DNA from: Nitrogeniibacter mangrovi
Lineage (GTDB): Bacteria > Pseudomonadota > Gammaproteobacteria > Burkholderiales > Rhodocyclaceae
Assembly: GCF_010983895.1 (NCBI RefSeq)
Contig: NZ_CP048836.1
Location: 3,968,001-4,032,000 of the forward strand
Direction: 5' to 3'
DNA: 64,000 nt
This document shows, one piece after another, positions 27,831 through 36,470 of the stretch. The translations under genes and the position numbers were made by a program. Below the pieces are notes generated by a model, which was not told where the DNA came from, did no database searches, and saw nothing but the letters and a program-made list of their open reading frames with translations. How positions within the stretch are numbered: position 1 is the stretch's first letter; every line of letters starts with the position of its first letter.

Positions 27831-28081
27831 CAGGGAGTCTCTTGTTGCGGATCGACGGGAGGCGGGCGCAGGCCGACATACACCCGGCGCCCGACGTAGA
27901 AACCGGCGGCCAGGATGATCAGGCTCACCGGCAGGATCACCACCGCCCCGGTCAGCGACATCATGTCCGCGTCGGTGTTGGCGGCGGCCAGCGACAGGGC
28001 GCCGACGAGGAGCACCGCACCGGTCGCCGCGCCGCCGGCCACCGCGATCAGCAGCGCCAGCGGTCCCGGCACCCGGTTCAT
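27830..28081 (-). CDS. Small membrane protein between gshA and gshB
   Basis: This 83-aa protein has two hydrophobic helices (PLALLIAVAGGAATGAVLLV and VVILPVSLIILAAGFYVG) and a short proline-rich polar tail. It overlaps gshA by 4 bp (ATGA) and gshB by 4 bp (ATGA), so all three are coupled. I recognise no family. The placement suggests a conserved glutathione-linked accessory or simply operon hitch-hiking. Confidence 0.75.
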   Translation of the reverse strand: MNRVPGPLALLIAVAGGAATGAVLLVGALSLAAANTDADMMSLTGAVVILPVSLIILAAGFYVGRRVYVGLRPPPVDPQQETP

Positions 28082-29376
28082 GCGGCCGCCTGTTCCAGCT
28101 CGGTCGAGGCGGTCTCCTCGATCTCCACCGCGGCGGCGAGCAGCGCCAGGCGCGCGACCACGCCGTAGGCATAGAAGCGGTTGGGCGGTGCGTCGGGCCC
28201 CTGCGCGGCGTCCGGCAGGGTGCAGCAGGTCTCGAAGGCGAGCGGCTTGAAATGCATGCCCGGGGCGTTGAGGTTCTCGTCGCGACCGCGCTCGGTGTGC
28301 ACCCGGTAGAAACCGCCCACCACGTAGTGGTCCATCATGTAGACCACCGGCTCGGCCACCGCGTCGGCGCAGGTCTCGAAGGTGTGCACCCCTTCCTGGA
28401 TGATCACCTCCTGCACCTGCAGGCCTTCCTTGATGACACTCATCTTGTTGCGCTGGCGACGATTGAGCCCCTGCACCTCGGAGGCGTCCCGCACCGTCAT
28501 CACGCCCATGCCGTAGGTCCCGGCGTCGGCCTTGACGACCACGAAGGGCTCGTCGCTGACGCCGTATTCCTTGTACTTGGCGCGGATGCGCCCGAGCAGT
28601 GCGTCCACCTGCGCGGCGAGGCACTCTTCGCCGGTGCGCTCCTTGAAGTTGATCTGGCCGCACACCCCGAACTCGGGATTGATGCGCCACGGATCGATGC
28701 CGATCACCTGGGCGAACTCCTGGGCGATGCGCGAGTAGGCGCGGGCGTGGTTGGACTTGCGCCGCGTGTGCCAGCCGGCATGCAGCGGCGGGATCAGCCA
28801 CTGGCCGTCGAGGTTGCGCAGCACGTCGGGCACGCCGGCGGACAGATCGTTGTTGAGCAGCACCGCGCACGGTTCGAAGTTCTTCACCCCCAAGCTGCCA
28901 CCGCGGCGCTCGAGCGGCTCGAGCAGCAAGGTGGCGCCATTGGCCAGTTCCAGCGTGGTCGGCTCGGTGACCTCCGGCGAGAGGCTGCCGATGCGCACCT
29001 CGAGCCCGGTCAGGCGCAGGATGGCCACCAGCTGCGCCACGTTCTGCAGGTAGAACTGGTTGCGGGTGTGGTTCTCGGGGATCAGCAGCAGCCGGCGCGC
29101 ATCGGGGCAGATGCGCTCGATGGCCGCCTGCGCTGCCTGCACGCACAGGGGCAGGAAGGACTCGTTCAGGTTGTTGAAGCCGCCGGGGAACAGGTTCAGA
29201 TCCACCGGCGCCAGCTTGAAGCCGGAATTGCGCAGATCGGTCGAGCCGTAGAACGGCGGACGGGTCTCCTGCCACTGGGCGCGGAACCACTGCTCGATCT
29301 CGGTGCGATGGTCGAGGAAGTTGCGCTCCAGATCCAGCAGCGGACCGGTCAGCGCGGTCGTCAGATGAGGGACCAT
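28078..29376 (-). CDS. gshA: Glutamate-cysteine ligase GshA (proteobacterial type)
   Basis: GshA makes gamma-glutamylcysteine, the first step of glutathione synthesis. The 432-aa sequence belongs to the Acidithiobacillus-type GshA family rather than the E. coli type: it shows GSTDLRNSGFKLAPVDLNLF, PGGFNNLNESFLPL, and KADAGTYGMGVMTVRDASE, an ATP-grasp-like loop. AAGGAG lies 11 nt before the ATG. It is the first gene of gshA-small membrane gene-gshB. Confidence 0.93.
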   Translation of the reverse strand: MVPHLTTALTGPLLDLERNFLDHRTEIEQWFRAQWQETRPPFYGSTDLRNSGFKLAPVDLNLFPGGFNNLNESFLPLCVQAAQAAIERICPDARRLLLIPENHTRNQFYLQNVAQLVAILRLTGLEVRIGSLSPEVTEPTTLELANGATLLLEPLERRGGSLGVKNFEPCAVLLNNDLSAGVPDVLRNLDGQWLIPPLHAGWHTRRKSNHARAYSRIAQEFAQVIGIDPWRINPEFGVCGQINFKERTGEECLAAQVDALLGRIRAKYKEYGVSDEPFVVVKADAGTYGMGVMTVRDASEVQGLNRRQRNKMSVIKEGLQVQEVIIQEGVHTFETCADAVAEPVVYMMDHYVVGGFYRVHTERGRDENLNAPGMHFKPLAFETCCTLPDAAQGPDAPPNRFYAYGVVARLALLAAAVEIEETASTELEQAAA

Positions 29377-29703
29377 GCCGTTGTTACTCCTTGTGCCGGC
29401 ACACGCCGGACGTCGTCGGTTTTTCGGCGCATCTTACACCTTTGTGGCGCCCCGCCTGCACGGGGGAAGACCCGCATCGGCACCCCCCGGCGGCGGCGGG
29501 ACGCTCCCGGATGACCCGCAACGATCCGATGCGTTCAATGTCATGGACGGAAAGCGATGATCCCGCATCATCGTCTGGCACCCCCTGCAGACGATCATCC
29601 CATTGATTATGCTTCGGTTTCTTTTCAATCCCGGCGGACAACGCCCTCTTTTTCCGACATGACGGCGCGACCATCGCCACACCGGAGACGCGGCACCCGG
29701 CGC
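29377..29703. other. Gene-free region between gshA and the sensor kinase
   Basis: I see no convincing gene here. It should hold the gshA promoter on the minus strand (an AT-richer patch lies at 29600-29660) and the 3' end of the kinase transcript. No clear -35/-10 pair and no strong terminator were found. Confidence 0.4.
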
Positions 29704-31347
29704 TCAGGCCAGCGGCAGGGTGGCGCTCACGCACACCCCGTCGCCGTCCGGCAGGTTCCGGGCCGACAGGCTACCGCCGTGGAAGCCGGCGATGAGCCGT
29801 GCCACGTACAGCCCCAGCCCGAGGTGCGGATCCTCGCCGCCGTCGCCCTGACGCCCCGACACCATCGACTCGAACAGACGCCCTTCGAGCGCCTCGGGCA
29901 GGCGCGGGCCCCGGTTGGCGACGCTCAGGCGGGCGGCGTGCTCATCGATGGCGAGTTCGACGCGCACCGGCGTCTCAGGGATGGCGAAGTCCGCCGCATT
30001 GTCCACCAGCTTGTCGAGCAGCTGGGCCGCCAGATCCGGGGCGCCACGCACCCACACCGGCATGCCCGGCAACACGGCCTCCAGGCGGGTCTCGCCATGG
30101 GCGAGGCGGTAACCCTGCACGCATTCGCCCACCACGGCGCGCAGGTCGAAACGCTCTGGCGTGGTGGTCGCGAGCGCCTGCTCCATGCGGGTCGCCTCGC
30201 TCATGCGCGAGAGGATGCGGGTGAGCCGGGTGAGCCCCGCGTTGGCGCGCTCGATGTAAGCCTGGGCCGAGTCCGGCAGCGGATCGAGCTGCAGGTTTTC
30301 CAGCGAGGAGCGCACCACCGCAATCGGCGTGCGCAGCTCGTGCGACAAGCGGCTCGCCATGCTCTCCAGATAGCCATGGTGCTGGGCAAGCCGCGCGAGC
30401 AGACGCGAGAAGCTGCGCGACAGGTCGCCCACCTCGTCACCGGCGGTGGAGGCGGCGGTGAGCGGGCCGATGCGCCCACGCGCGTCCACCGCGCTCTCCG
30501 CCTCGTCGCGCAGACGGCGGATACGCCAGGACAGACGCGAGGCGAAACCGAGCAGCACCACGGTGGCGATGGCCAGCCCGGTCAGGCTCAGCAGCGTGAG
30601 GCGCTCGATGGCGCGGTCGCGCACCGCGAGGATGCTGTGGGTGCTCTCCTCGACCACCACCGCGCCCTGGACCCGGTCGGCCACCCAGATCGGATGGGCC
30701 GCGGCCACCACCACCACGTCGCCCTTGCCGATCGGGCGCACCCACGACGCGGTGGCGCCGAACAGGGCATTGGACACCGCCCGCCCGCTGGGCGGCGTCG
30801 TATCCGCAAGCAGGGCCTTGACCTCGGCACGCTCGCGCACGTCGGCGCCGGTCAGGTGCCGCCACCATCGGGTCACCGGCCCGGGGCCCCGCTCCGCCTC
30901 GGGGCTCACCAGCGCGCCGCTCATGGCCACCACCTCGAGGTCCCGATCGATCACCCAGATGCGCGCCGAGTTGCGCTCCAGCCCGCGCAGGATCGCCGCC
31001 ACCTCGCGTGCACCGTCCACCGCCGGCGGTGCCGGATGGCGCACGGCGGCATCGGGTGACGGCGCGGGCAGCGCCGGCATGCTGGAGATGCTCAGGTCGA
31101 GCACCTCCTCGTTGGGGAGGATGGATTCCTTCAGGCTCACCGCCCCCCGCCCGGGGCGGGCGAACAGCTGCGGGCGCTCGTGCAGCGCGGTGGCGACCGC
31201 GCGTGCCGTGGCCACCAGGGCGGCCTGCTGGCCTTCGCGCAGGAAACGCTCCATCTCGTGCACATACTGGTAGCCGACCCAGGGCAGCGCCAGCAGGAGC
31301 AGGGAGACGAGCGCGAGTTTGACGCGCAGGCTGAAGCGCAGCTTCAT
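29704..31347 (-). CDS. pdsS: Sensor histidine kinase of the dedicated sortase system (PdsS-like)
   Basis: This 547-aa inner membrane kinase has an N-terminal transmembrane helix (VKLALVSLLLLALPWVGY), a periplasmic sensor of about 230 residues, a second membrane helix (LLSLTGLAIATVVLLGF), a HAMP-like linker, HisKA with the phosphorylated His in MASRLSHELRTPIAVV, and HATPase with DKLVDNAADF and GLGLYVARLIAGFHGG. The architecture and place beside a class GN sortase, VIT/VWA target and matching regulator fit the proteobacterial dedicated sortase kinase family. It presumably phosphorylates the regulator at 32603. The two genes are on the same strand but separated by an opposing gene. Confidence 0.85.
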   Translation of the reverse strand: MKLRFSLRVKLALVSLLLLALPWVGYQYVHEMERFLREGQQAALVATARAVATALHERPQLFARPGRGAVSLKESILPNEEVLDLSISSMPALPAPSPDAAVRHPAPPAVDGAREVAAILRGLERNSARIWVIDRDLEVVAMSGALVSPEAERGPGPVTRWWRHLTGADVRERAEVKALLADTTPPSGRAVSNALFGATASWVRPIGKGDVVVVAAAHPIWVADRVQGAVVVEESTHSILAVRDRAIERLTLLSLTGLAIATVVLLGFASRLSWRIRRLRDEAESAVDARGRIGPLTAASTAGDEVGDLSRSFSRLLARLAQHHGYLESMASRLSHELRTPIAVVRSSLENLQLDPLPDSAQAYIERANAGLTRLTRILSRMSEATRMEQALATTTPERFDLRAVVGECVQGYRLAHGETRLEAVLPGMPVWVRGAPDLAAQLLDKLVDNAADFAIPETPVRVELAIDEHAARLSVANRGPRLPEALEGRLFESMVSGRQGDGGEDPHLGLGLYVARLIAGFHGGSLSARNLPDGDGVCVSATLPLA

Positions 31348-31570
31348 GCGCGCGCACCGGCGACGAGGTCGTCGCGAGGCTCGGCCACCGCCGCGAGGCT
31401 GACGCTGGCCGTCCGCGCACGCGGCTTGGCGGCAAATGCGTGGCGTGTCAAATTTTTAGACGACATCGTGCACTTTGCGTGGTACAACTAGCCTCGCAAC
31501 AAATTGAAATACAAGCATACACACCGCGCCATTCCGGACTTTCAGGGCCATCTCTGTGGGGGGCAGAGCC

Positions 31571-32595
31571 ATGACCACGTACGCCATCATCTTCAAGGGC
31601 GAGCTGCGCGACGGCTTCGTCCGCGACGCCGTCATGGCCGCCTTCAGGGAACGTGCCAATCTCACGGCCGCTCAAGTCGAGCAGGTCTTTTCCGGCGCCA
31701 AGGTGACGCTCAAGAAGGGACTGACCCGCGACGAGGCCAAACGTTTCGCCCGCGACATGCGCGCCCTGGGCATGCATGTGCTCGCCGCCGCCCCCCGCCC
31801 ATGGCCCCCGCGCCGCAGGAAGAAGGCTACCGCATCCACTTCGACGGCCAGGTCGTCGACGGCTTCTCCCGCGAAGCGGTGATGCTCACCGCCAGCGCGC
31901 GCCTCAAGTTCACCGATGCGCAGCGCGACCGGCTGTTTTCCGGGCAGGAGGTCGTCATGAAGCGCGGGCTGAGCGAAGACAAGGCCCGCCATTACCTCGA
32001 CACCCTGCGCAAGCTCGGCATGAACGCGCGCGTCGAGCCGCCGCTGCCGGCGCCGGCACCCAATCCCATGCTCGACGCCGCCGAGGCCTCGCTGGTGGAA
32101 ACCCAGCTCGCCCAGCAGTCCGCGTACAACTTCGAGGAGACCTTCCACAGCAGCTCCACCCTCGAGATGGCGCAGGAGGCGATGGCGGCGGACGACATCC
32201 ATCCCGCGCTGCGTGCGGCGGTCGCGCCACCGGCCGCAGCGCCCAGCGACCCAAGTACGCATGTGGCCACGGTGATCAACGACGACATCGTCCGGGCCTA
32301 TGCCGACGAACTGGCCGAGGCGGCGCCTGATCCGGCCGTCGAGGCCTTGCGCGCAGCTCACGATGCCATCCCCGCCACGCCGGCACCGCCGAGCAGCCCG
32401 CCGCCCCCCGAACCGGACATCGCGCCGGTCGCCGCCGTCGCGGAGGACCCGCGTGCCGGCGCGCCAGAGGACGCGGACGAAATGCCCGCCGAGGCCGACG
32501 CGCCGCCCGCCGCGGCCGGCGGCGCCACACGCACGCTGGCGGTGGTCCTCGGGGTCGTGGTGGTGGCCGCCCTCATCGCCTGGTGGCTGGCATAG
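31571..32595 (+). CDS. Tail-anchored protein with two related repeats, apparent frameshift
   Basis: I recognise no family. The ATG at 31571 opens a domain (YAIIFKGELRDGFVRDAV to DMRALGMHV). A second, clearly related domain follows in the -1 frame (YRIHFDGQVVDGFSREAV to DTLRKLGMNARV), after a CCCCCC run at about 31790-31796. One missing C would join them as a single protein of about 340 aa. An independent ATG at 31801 could otherwise start the second half alone. After the repeats come a long Pro/Ala/Glu-rich linker and a single C-terminal transmembrane helix (TLAVVLGVVVVAALIAWWLA) at the very end, giving a tail-anchored protein with its repeats in the cytoplasm. It sits between the sortase-system kinase and regulator genes on the opposite strand. 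Confidence 0.65.
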
Positions 32596-32602
32596 GGGCC
32601 GC

Positions 32603-33295
32603 TCAGGCGGCTTTCCACCGGTAACCCGCGCCGTAGACACTCTCGATCCGGTCGAAATCCGGGTCGAGCATGGCGAATTTCTTGCGGATCCGCTTGACGT
32701 GCGAGGTGATGGTGCCGTCGTCCACCACCAGCTTGGCGTCCGCCATGAGCTGATCCCGGCTCTTCACATGGCCCGGATGCCGGGCCAGGGTATGCACCAT
32801 CCAGAATTCGGTCAGCGTCAGCGGCACCGCCTCACCGCGCCATGAGGCGGTCAGGCGACTGATGTCCAGGTGCAGATCCTCGCGCTCGAGCAGTTCCTCG
32901 CGCGGGGTGCTGTCGGCCAGCACATCGAGGCGCCGGAACAGGGCCGCGACCCGCGCCAGCAGGTGCGGCAGGCTGATGTCCTTGGTGAGGTAGTCGTCCG
33001 CCCCCAGACGCAGGCCCGAGACCACGTCGAAATCGCTGTCGCGGGCGGTGAGGAAGATGATGGGCACCCGCTGCGACAGGGCCCGCAGCTCCGAACACAG
33101 GGTGAAGCCCCCTTCGGGCTCGTCGCCCAGCCCCACGTCGATGATGGCCAGATCGGGCAGCCGGCCGCGGAAGGCGGCGAGCGCACCGGGCCGATCGGCA
33201 TAGGCGGCCACCTCGTAGCCCTGACGCGCGAACGCCTCCGAGTAGTTGGCCCGGATGGCGGCTTCGTCTTCGACAATGGCGATGCGGCGTCCCAT
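32603..33295 (-). CDS. pdsR: Response regulator of the dedicated sortase system (PdsR-like)
   Basis: This 230-aa OmpR-type regulator has a receiver domain (acidic pocket RIAIVEDEAAIR, phosphorylated Asp in LAIIDVGLGDE, Lys in DYLTKDISL) and a C-terminal winged helix (LTLTEFWMVHTLARHPGHVKS abridged; DDGTITSHVKRIRKKF; ESVYGAGYRWKA). It should be activated by the kinase at 29704 and bind the promoter region between it and the target gene (33296-33459), from which the two genes diverge. Confidence 0.88.
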   Translation of the reverse strand: MGRRIAIVEDEAAIRANYSEAFARQGYEVAAYADRPGALAAFRGRLPDLAIIDVGLGDEPEGGFTLCSELRALSQRVPIIFLTARDSDFDVVSGLRLGADDYLTKDISLPHLLARVAALFRRLDVLADSTPREELLEREDLHLDISRLTASWRGEAVPLTLTEFWMVHTLARHPGHVKSRDQLMADAKLVVDDGTITSHVKRIRKKFAMLDPDFDRIESVYGAGYRWKAA

Positions 33296-33459
33296 GGGGC
33301 GCTACTTTAGCACCGCGATCCACCCCCCGGCGCGGTGCCGGCACATTGCCCTTTTTCTGCCACATTTGATCGGCGCTTTGCCCGAATCGCACCCGCAAGC
33401 GGACCGCTTGCCCCGTTTCAATGACGCCATCGGACATCGTCATGAAACGGAGAACAAGC

Positions 33460-35579
33460 ATGACCCCCGCACCGCTCAACCTGCGCGACCGCGCCCGCGA
33501 AGTCGTCGAACTGCTTGCCCGCCTGCTGCTCATGTTCATGACCGGTCTGGCCGTGAGCGTGGCCCTGGCCGGCGTCGTCCTGCTGCTGTCCGGCCCGGCC
33601 CAGGCGGCCGAGGGCAGCGACGGCGGGATCGCCCAGGGCACCTTGCTGTTCGCCGGCGCGGACGGGGGCGACCCGCTGGCCGCGCCGTTGCTGCACACCG
33701 ATGTGGACATCCGCGTCAGTGGCCCCATCGTGCGCGCCCGGGTGGTGCAGCGTTTCCGCAACCCGGCGGACGACTGGAAGGAGGGCAGCTACGTCTTCCC
33801 CCTGCCCGAGAACGCCGCCGTCCATCACATGCGCATCCGCGTGGGCGACCGGATCGTCGAGGGCGAGATCAAGGAAAAGGCCGCGGCCAAGGCAGTCTAT
33901 GAACAGGCCAAGCGCGAAGGCAAGCGCACCGCGCTGGTCTCGCAGCAACGGCCCAACATCTTCACCACCAAGGTAGCCAACATCGGCCCGCGCGAGGAGA
34001 TCCGCGTGGAGATCGAGTACCAGCAGACCCTCGACTACCAGTTGGTGGACAACGTGGGCCGCTACAGCCTGCGCTTCCCCATGGTGGTGGCGCCGCGCTA
34101 CATCCCCGGCCAGCCGGCCGTGGATGAGGAGTCCGGCACCATCGTCGGCTCCGACGTGGTGCCCGACGCGGCCGCCATCCTGCCGCCGATGATGCTGCCG
34201 GACGAAGCCGGTCCCGTCTTCAACCCGGTGAGCCTCAACGTGTATCTGGACGCGGGCGCGCCCATCGCCTCGGTGGACAGCCCCCACCATCGCATCCGGG
34301 TCGACACCCTCAAGCCTTCGGTGCGCCGCATCCGCCTCAACGAAGGCGCCACCCCGGCCAATCGCGACTTCGTGCTCAACTGGACCCTCGCCACCGGCCG
34401 GGCGCCTCATGCCACCCTGTTCCTCGAACCGGGCATGCGCCAGGACTACGCCCTGCTCCAGCTCATGCCGCCGGCACCGGAGAGCGTGACCCGGCGCCTG
34501 CCGCGCGAGGTGGTGTTCATCATCGACACCTCCGGCTCCATGGAAGGCCCGTCCATCGACCAGGCCCGCGAGGCCCTGGCGCTGGCGCTCGAACGGCTCG
34601 ACCCGGTCGATCGCTTCAACGTCATCGAATTCAACTCGGAGGCCTCGCCGCTCTTCGACGACGCCCGCCCCGCCACCCCCGACACCGTGCGCGACGCAGT
34701 GCGCTGGGTGCGCGATCTCAAATCCCGTGGCGGCACCGAGATGGCCGGTGCGCTCGACCTGGCCCTCGACGGCCGCCGCAATCCCGACCGGGTCCGGCAG
34801 GTGATCTTCCTCACCGACGGCGCCGTGGGCAACGAAAGCCAGCTGTTCGACCTCATCGCGCACAAGCTGGGCGACACCCGCCTGTTCACCGTCGGCATCG
34901 GCTCGGCCCCCAACAGCCACTTCATGCGCAAGGCGGCCCGGGCCGGGCGCGGCACCTTCACCTACATCGGCAAGATCGACGAAGTGCGCGCGCAGATGAG
35001 CGCCCTGTTCGCCAAGCTCGAATCGCCGGTCGTCAAGGGCCTGACGGTGACCTGGCCGAACGGCGCCGAGGCCGACGCCACGCCCGACCCGCTGCCCGAT
35101 CTCTACCTGGGCGAACCGGTCGTGGTTGCCGCCGCCATCCAGCCGGGTGTGCGCGGCGAGGTCACCGTGTCGGGCGATTCGGGCGACATCCGCTGGACCA
35201 GCTCGCTGGCCCTGGCCGACGCCAACCCCGGCGAGGGCATCGGCGTGCTGTGGGCGCGGCGCAAGATCGACCACTGGATGGACATGCTCACCGAAGGCAC
35301 GCCCGAAGCCGAGGTGCGCGGCCACGTGCTCGACCTGGCCCTGGAACACCAGCTGCTGAGCCGTTACACCAGCTTCGTCGCGGTGGACAAGACCCCGCCC
35401 GCAGCGCCGAGGCCCGCCTCAGGTCCGGCGCCGTGCCCGGCCACTTCCCCGCCGGCTGGTCGCCGCAGGGTGTCTATGGCGAGTTGCCCAAGGGCGCCAC
35501 CGACGCCCGCTGGCACGCCCTCATGGGCGCCCTGGCCCTGCTGCTCTTCCTGCTGGCGCGCCGCCTGCGCCTGAACTGA
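33460..35579 (+). CDS. Sortase target protein with VIT and VWA domains, apparent frameshift near the C-terminus
   Basis: The start at 33460 has GGAG 8 nt upstream. The order is signal peptide (LLLSGPAQA), a VIT domain (VDIRVSGPIVRARVVQRF, SYVFPLPENAAVHHMRI), a VWA domain with the MIDAS motif in FIIDTSGSMEGPS and SRGGTEMAGALDLAL, then a beta-rich region. Near 35395 one C appears to be missing from a CCCC run. The +2 frame then continues sensibly to a cell-surface sorting signal: GELPKGATDA, a hydrophobic helix (LMGALALLLFLLA) and RRLRLN-stop at 35579. Unshifted, the frame ends at 35574 in meaningless residues. It is the substrate of the adjacent class GN sortase; VIT/VWA suggests adhesive or protein-binding function. 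Confidence 0.85.
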
Positions 35580-35614
35580 TCGCCCCCACCCCCAACGCCA
35601 AGGAGGATTTCCTC

Positions 35615-36358
35615 ATGAGCACCCCCTGTCATCACTGCAGCCACACCGACTTTCTCGGCGTCGAATGCGCCTGGCCCGACGCGCGCTGCCGCGCAGGCGA
35701 ACCGGAGCGCGCCACCCTGAAGCGCCGCGCACGCGCCATGCAGCGCGTCTTCCAGCTTACCGCCGCAGCCTTCCTCGTCATCGCCATCTGGGAGTTCGGC
35801 CACGCCGGCTACATCCATGCCAAGGCCTGGCTGGCCCAATACCTGATCTCCGACGCCTGGGATCGCACCCTGGCCGGCGAAACCGAGGTCAAGCCCTGGC
35901 CCTGGGCCGACACCTGGCCGGTCGCGCGCCTGCGCGCCCCGAAACAGCACATCGAGCTGTTCGTGCTGGCGGGCAGCAACGGTCGCACCATCGCCTTCGG
36001 CCCCGGCCACGTGTTCGGCACCCCCGACCCCGGCATGCCCGGCAACAGCGTCATCGGCGCCCACCGCGACACCCACTTCGCCTTCCTGCAATGGCTCGAA
36101 CCGGGTGACGAACTGGAGGTGGAGACCCCCACCGGCCAGGTCGAAGTCTACGAGGTGAGCAGCCGCGAGGTGGTGGACAAGGACGACACCGAGGTGCTCG
36201 AGAGTTTCCCGGGTGAGACCCGCCTCACCCTGGTCACCTGCTATCCGTTCAACGCCATCTCGGCCGGCGGCCCGCTGCGCTACGTGGTGACCGCCGACAA
36301 GCTCGCCCCGCCGGTGGTGTCGGCGGGGGACACGAGCGTGCCGCGGATCTGGATGTGA
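35615..36358 (+). CDS. Class GN (marine proteobacterial) sortase
   Basis: This 247-aa cysteine transpeptidase is anchored by one N-terminal membrane helix (LTAAAFLVIAIWEFG). Catalytic residues are the His in VIGAHRDTHFAFL, the Cys in LTLVTCYPFNAI and the Arg in GGPLRYVVTAD. Class GN sortases occur in Gram-negatives with one or a few dedicated targets; here the target gene ends 35 bp upstream. A Cys-rich stretch at the start (CHHCSH, ECAWPDARC) is unusual and may mean that the true start is the downstream Met of MQRVFQL. Confidence 0.92.
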   Translation: MSTPCHHCSHTDFLGVECAWPDARCRAGEPERATLKRRARAMQRVFQLTAAAFLVIAIWEFGHAGYIHAKAWLAQYLISDAWDRTLAGETEVKPWPWADTWPVARLRAPKQHIELFVLAGSNGRTIAFGPGHVFGTPDPGMPGNSVIGAHRDTHFAFLQWLEPGDELEVETPTGQVEVYEVSSREVVDKDDTEVLESFPGETRLTLVTCYPFNAISAGGPLRYVVTADKLAPPVVSAGDTSVPRIWM

Positions 36359-36384
36359 GGCGTCCGGTGACGGATACGGTGTCG

Positions 36385-36410
36385 GGCGGAAAGGCGAGGC
36401 ACCTTCCGCC
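36385..36410. terminator. Inverted repeat between convergent sortase and phospholipase genes
   Basis: The stem GGCGGAAAGG / CCTTCCGCC has one bulged A and an 7-base loop. There is no T run on either side, so intrinsic termination would be weak. Confidence 0.4.
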
Positions 36411-36470
36411 GTAGGGACCGCTTCGAGTACCGCGCCGTTCGGCGGATGGCGCGAGCCGTCCGCCTCGCCC

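Noticed and set aside
33418-35349. Minus-strand open frame of about 640 codons
   Set aside because: It is a shadow of the VIT/VWA sortase target gene, whose coding pattern is unambiguous.
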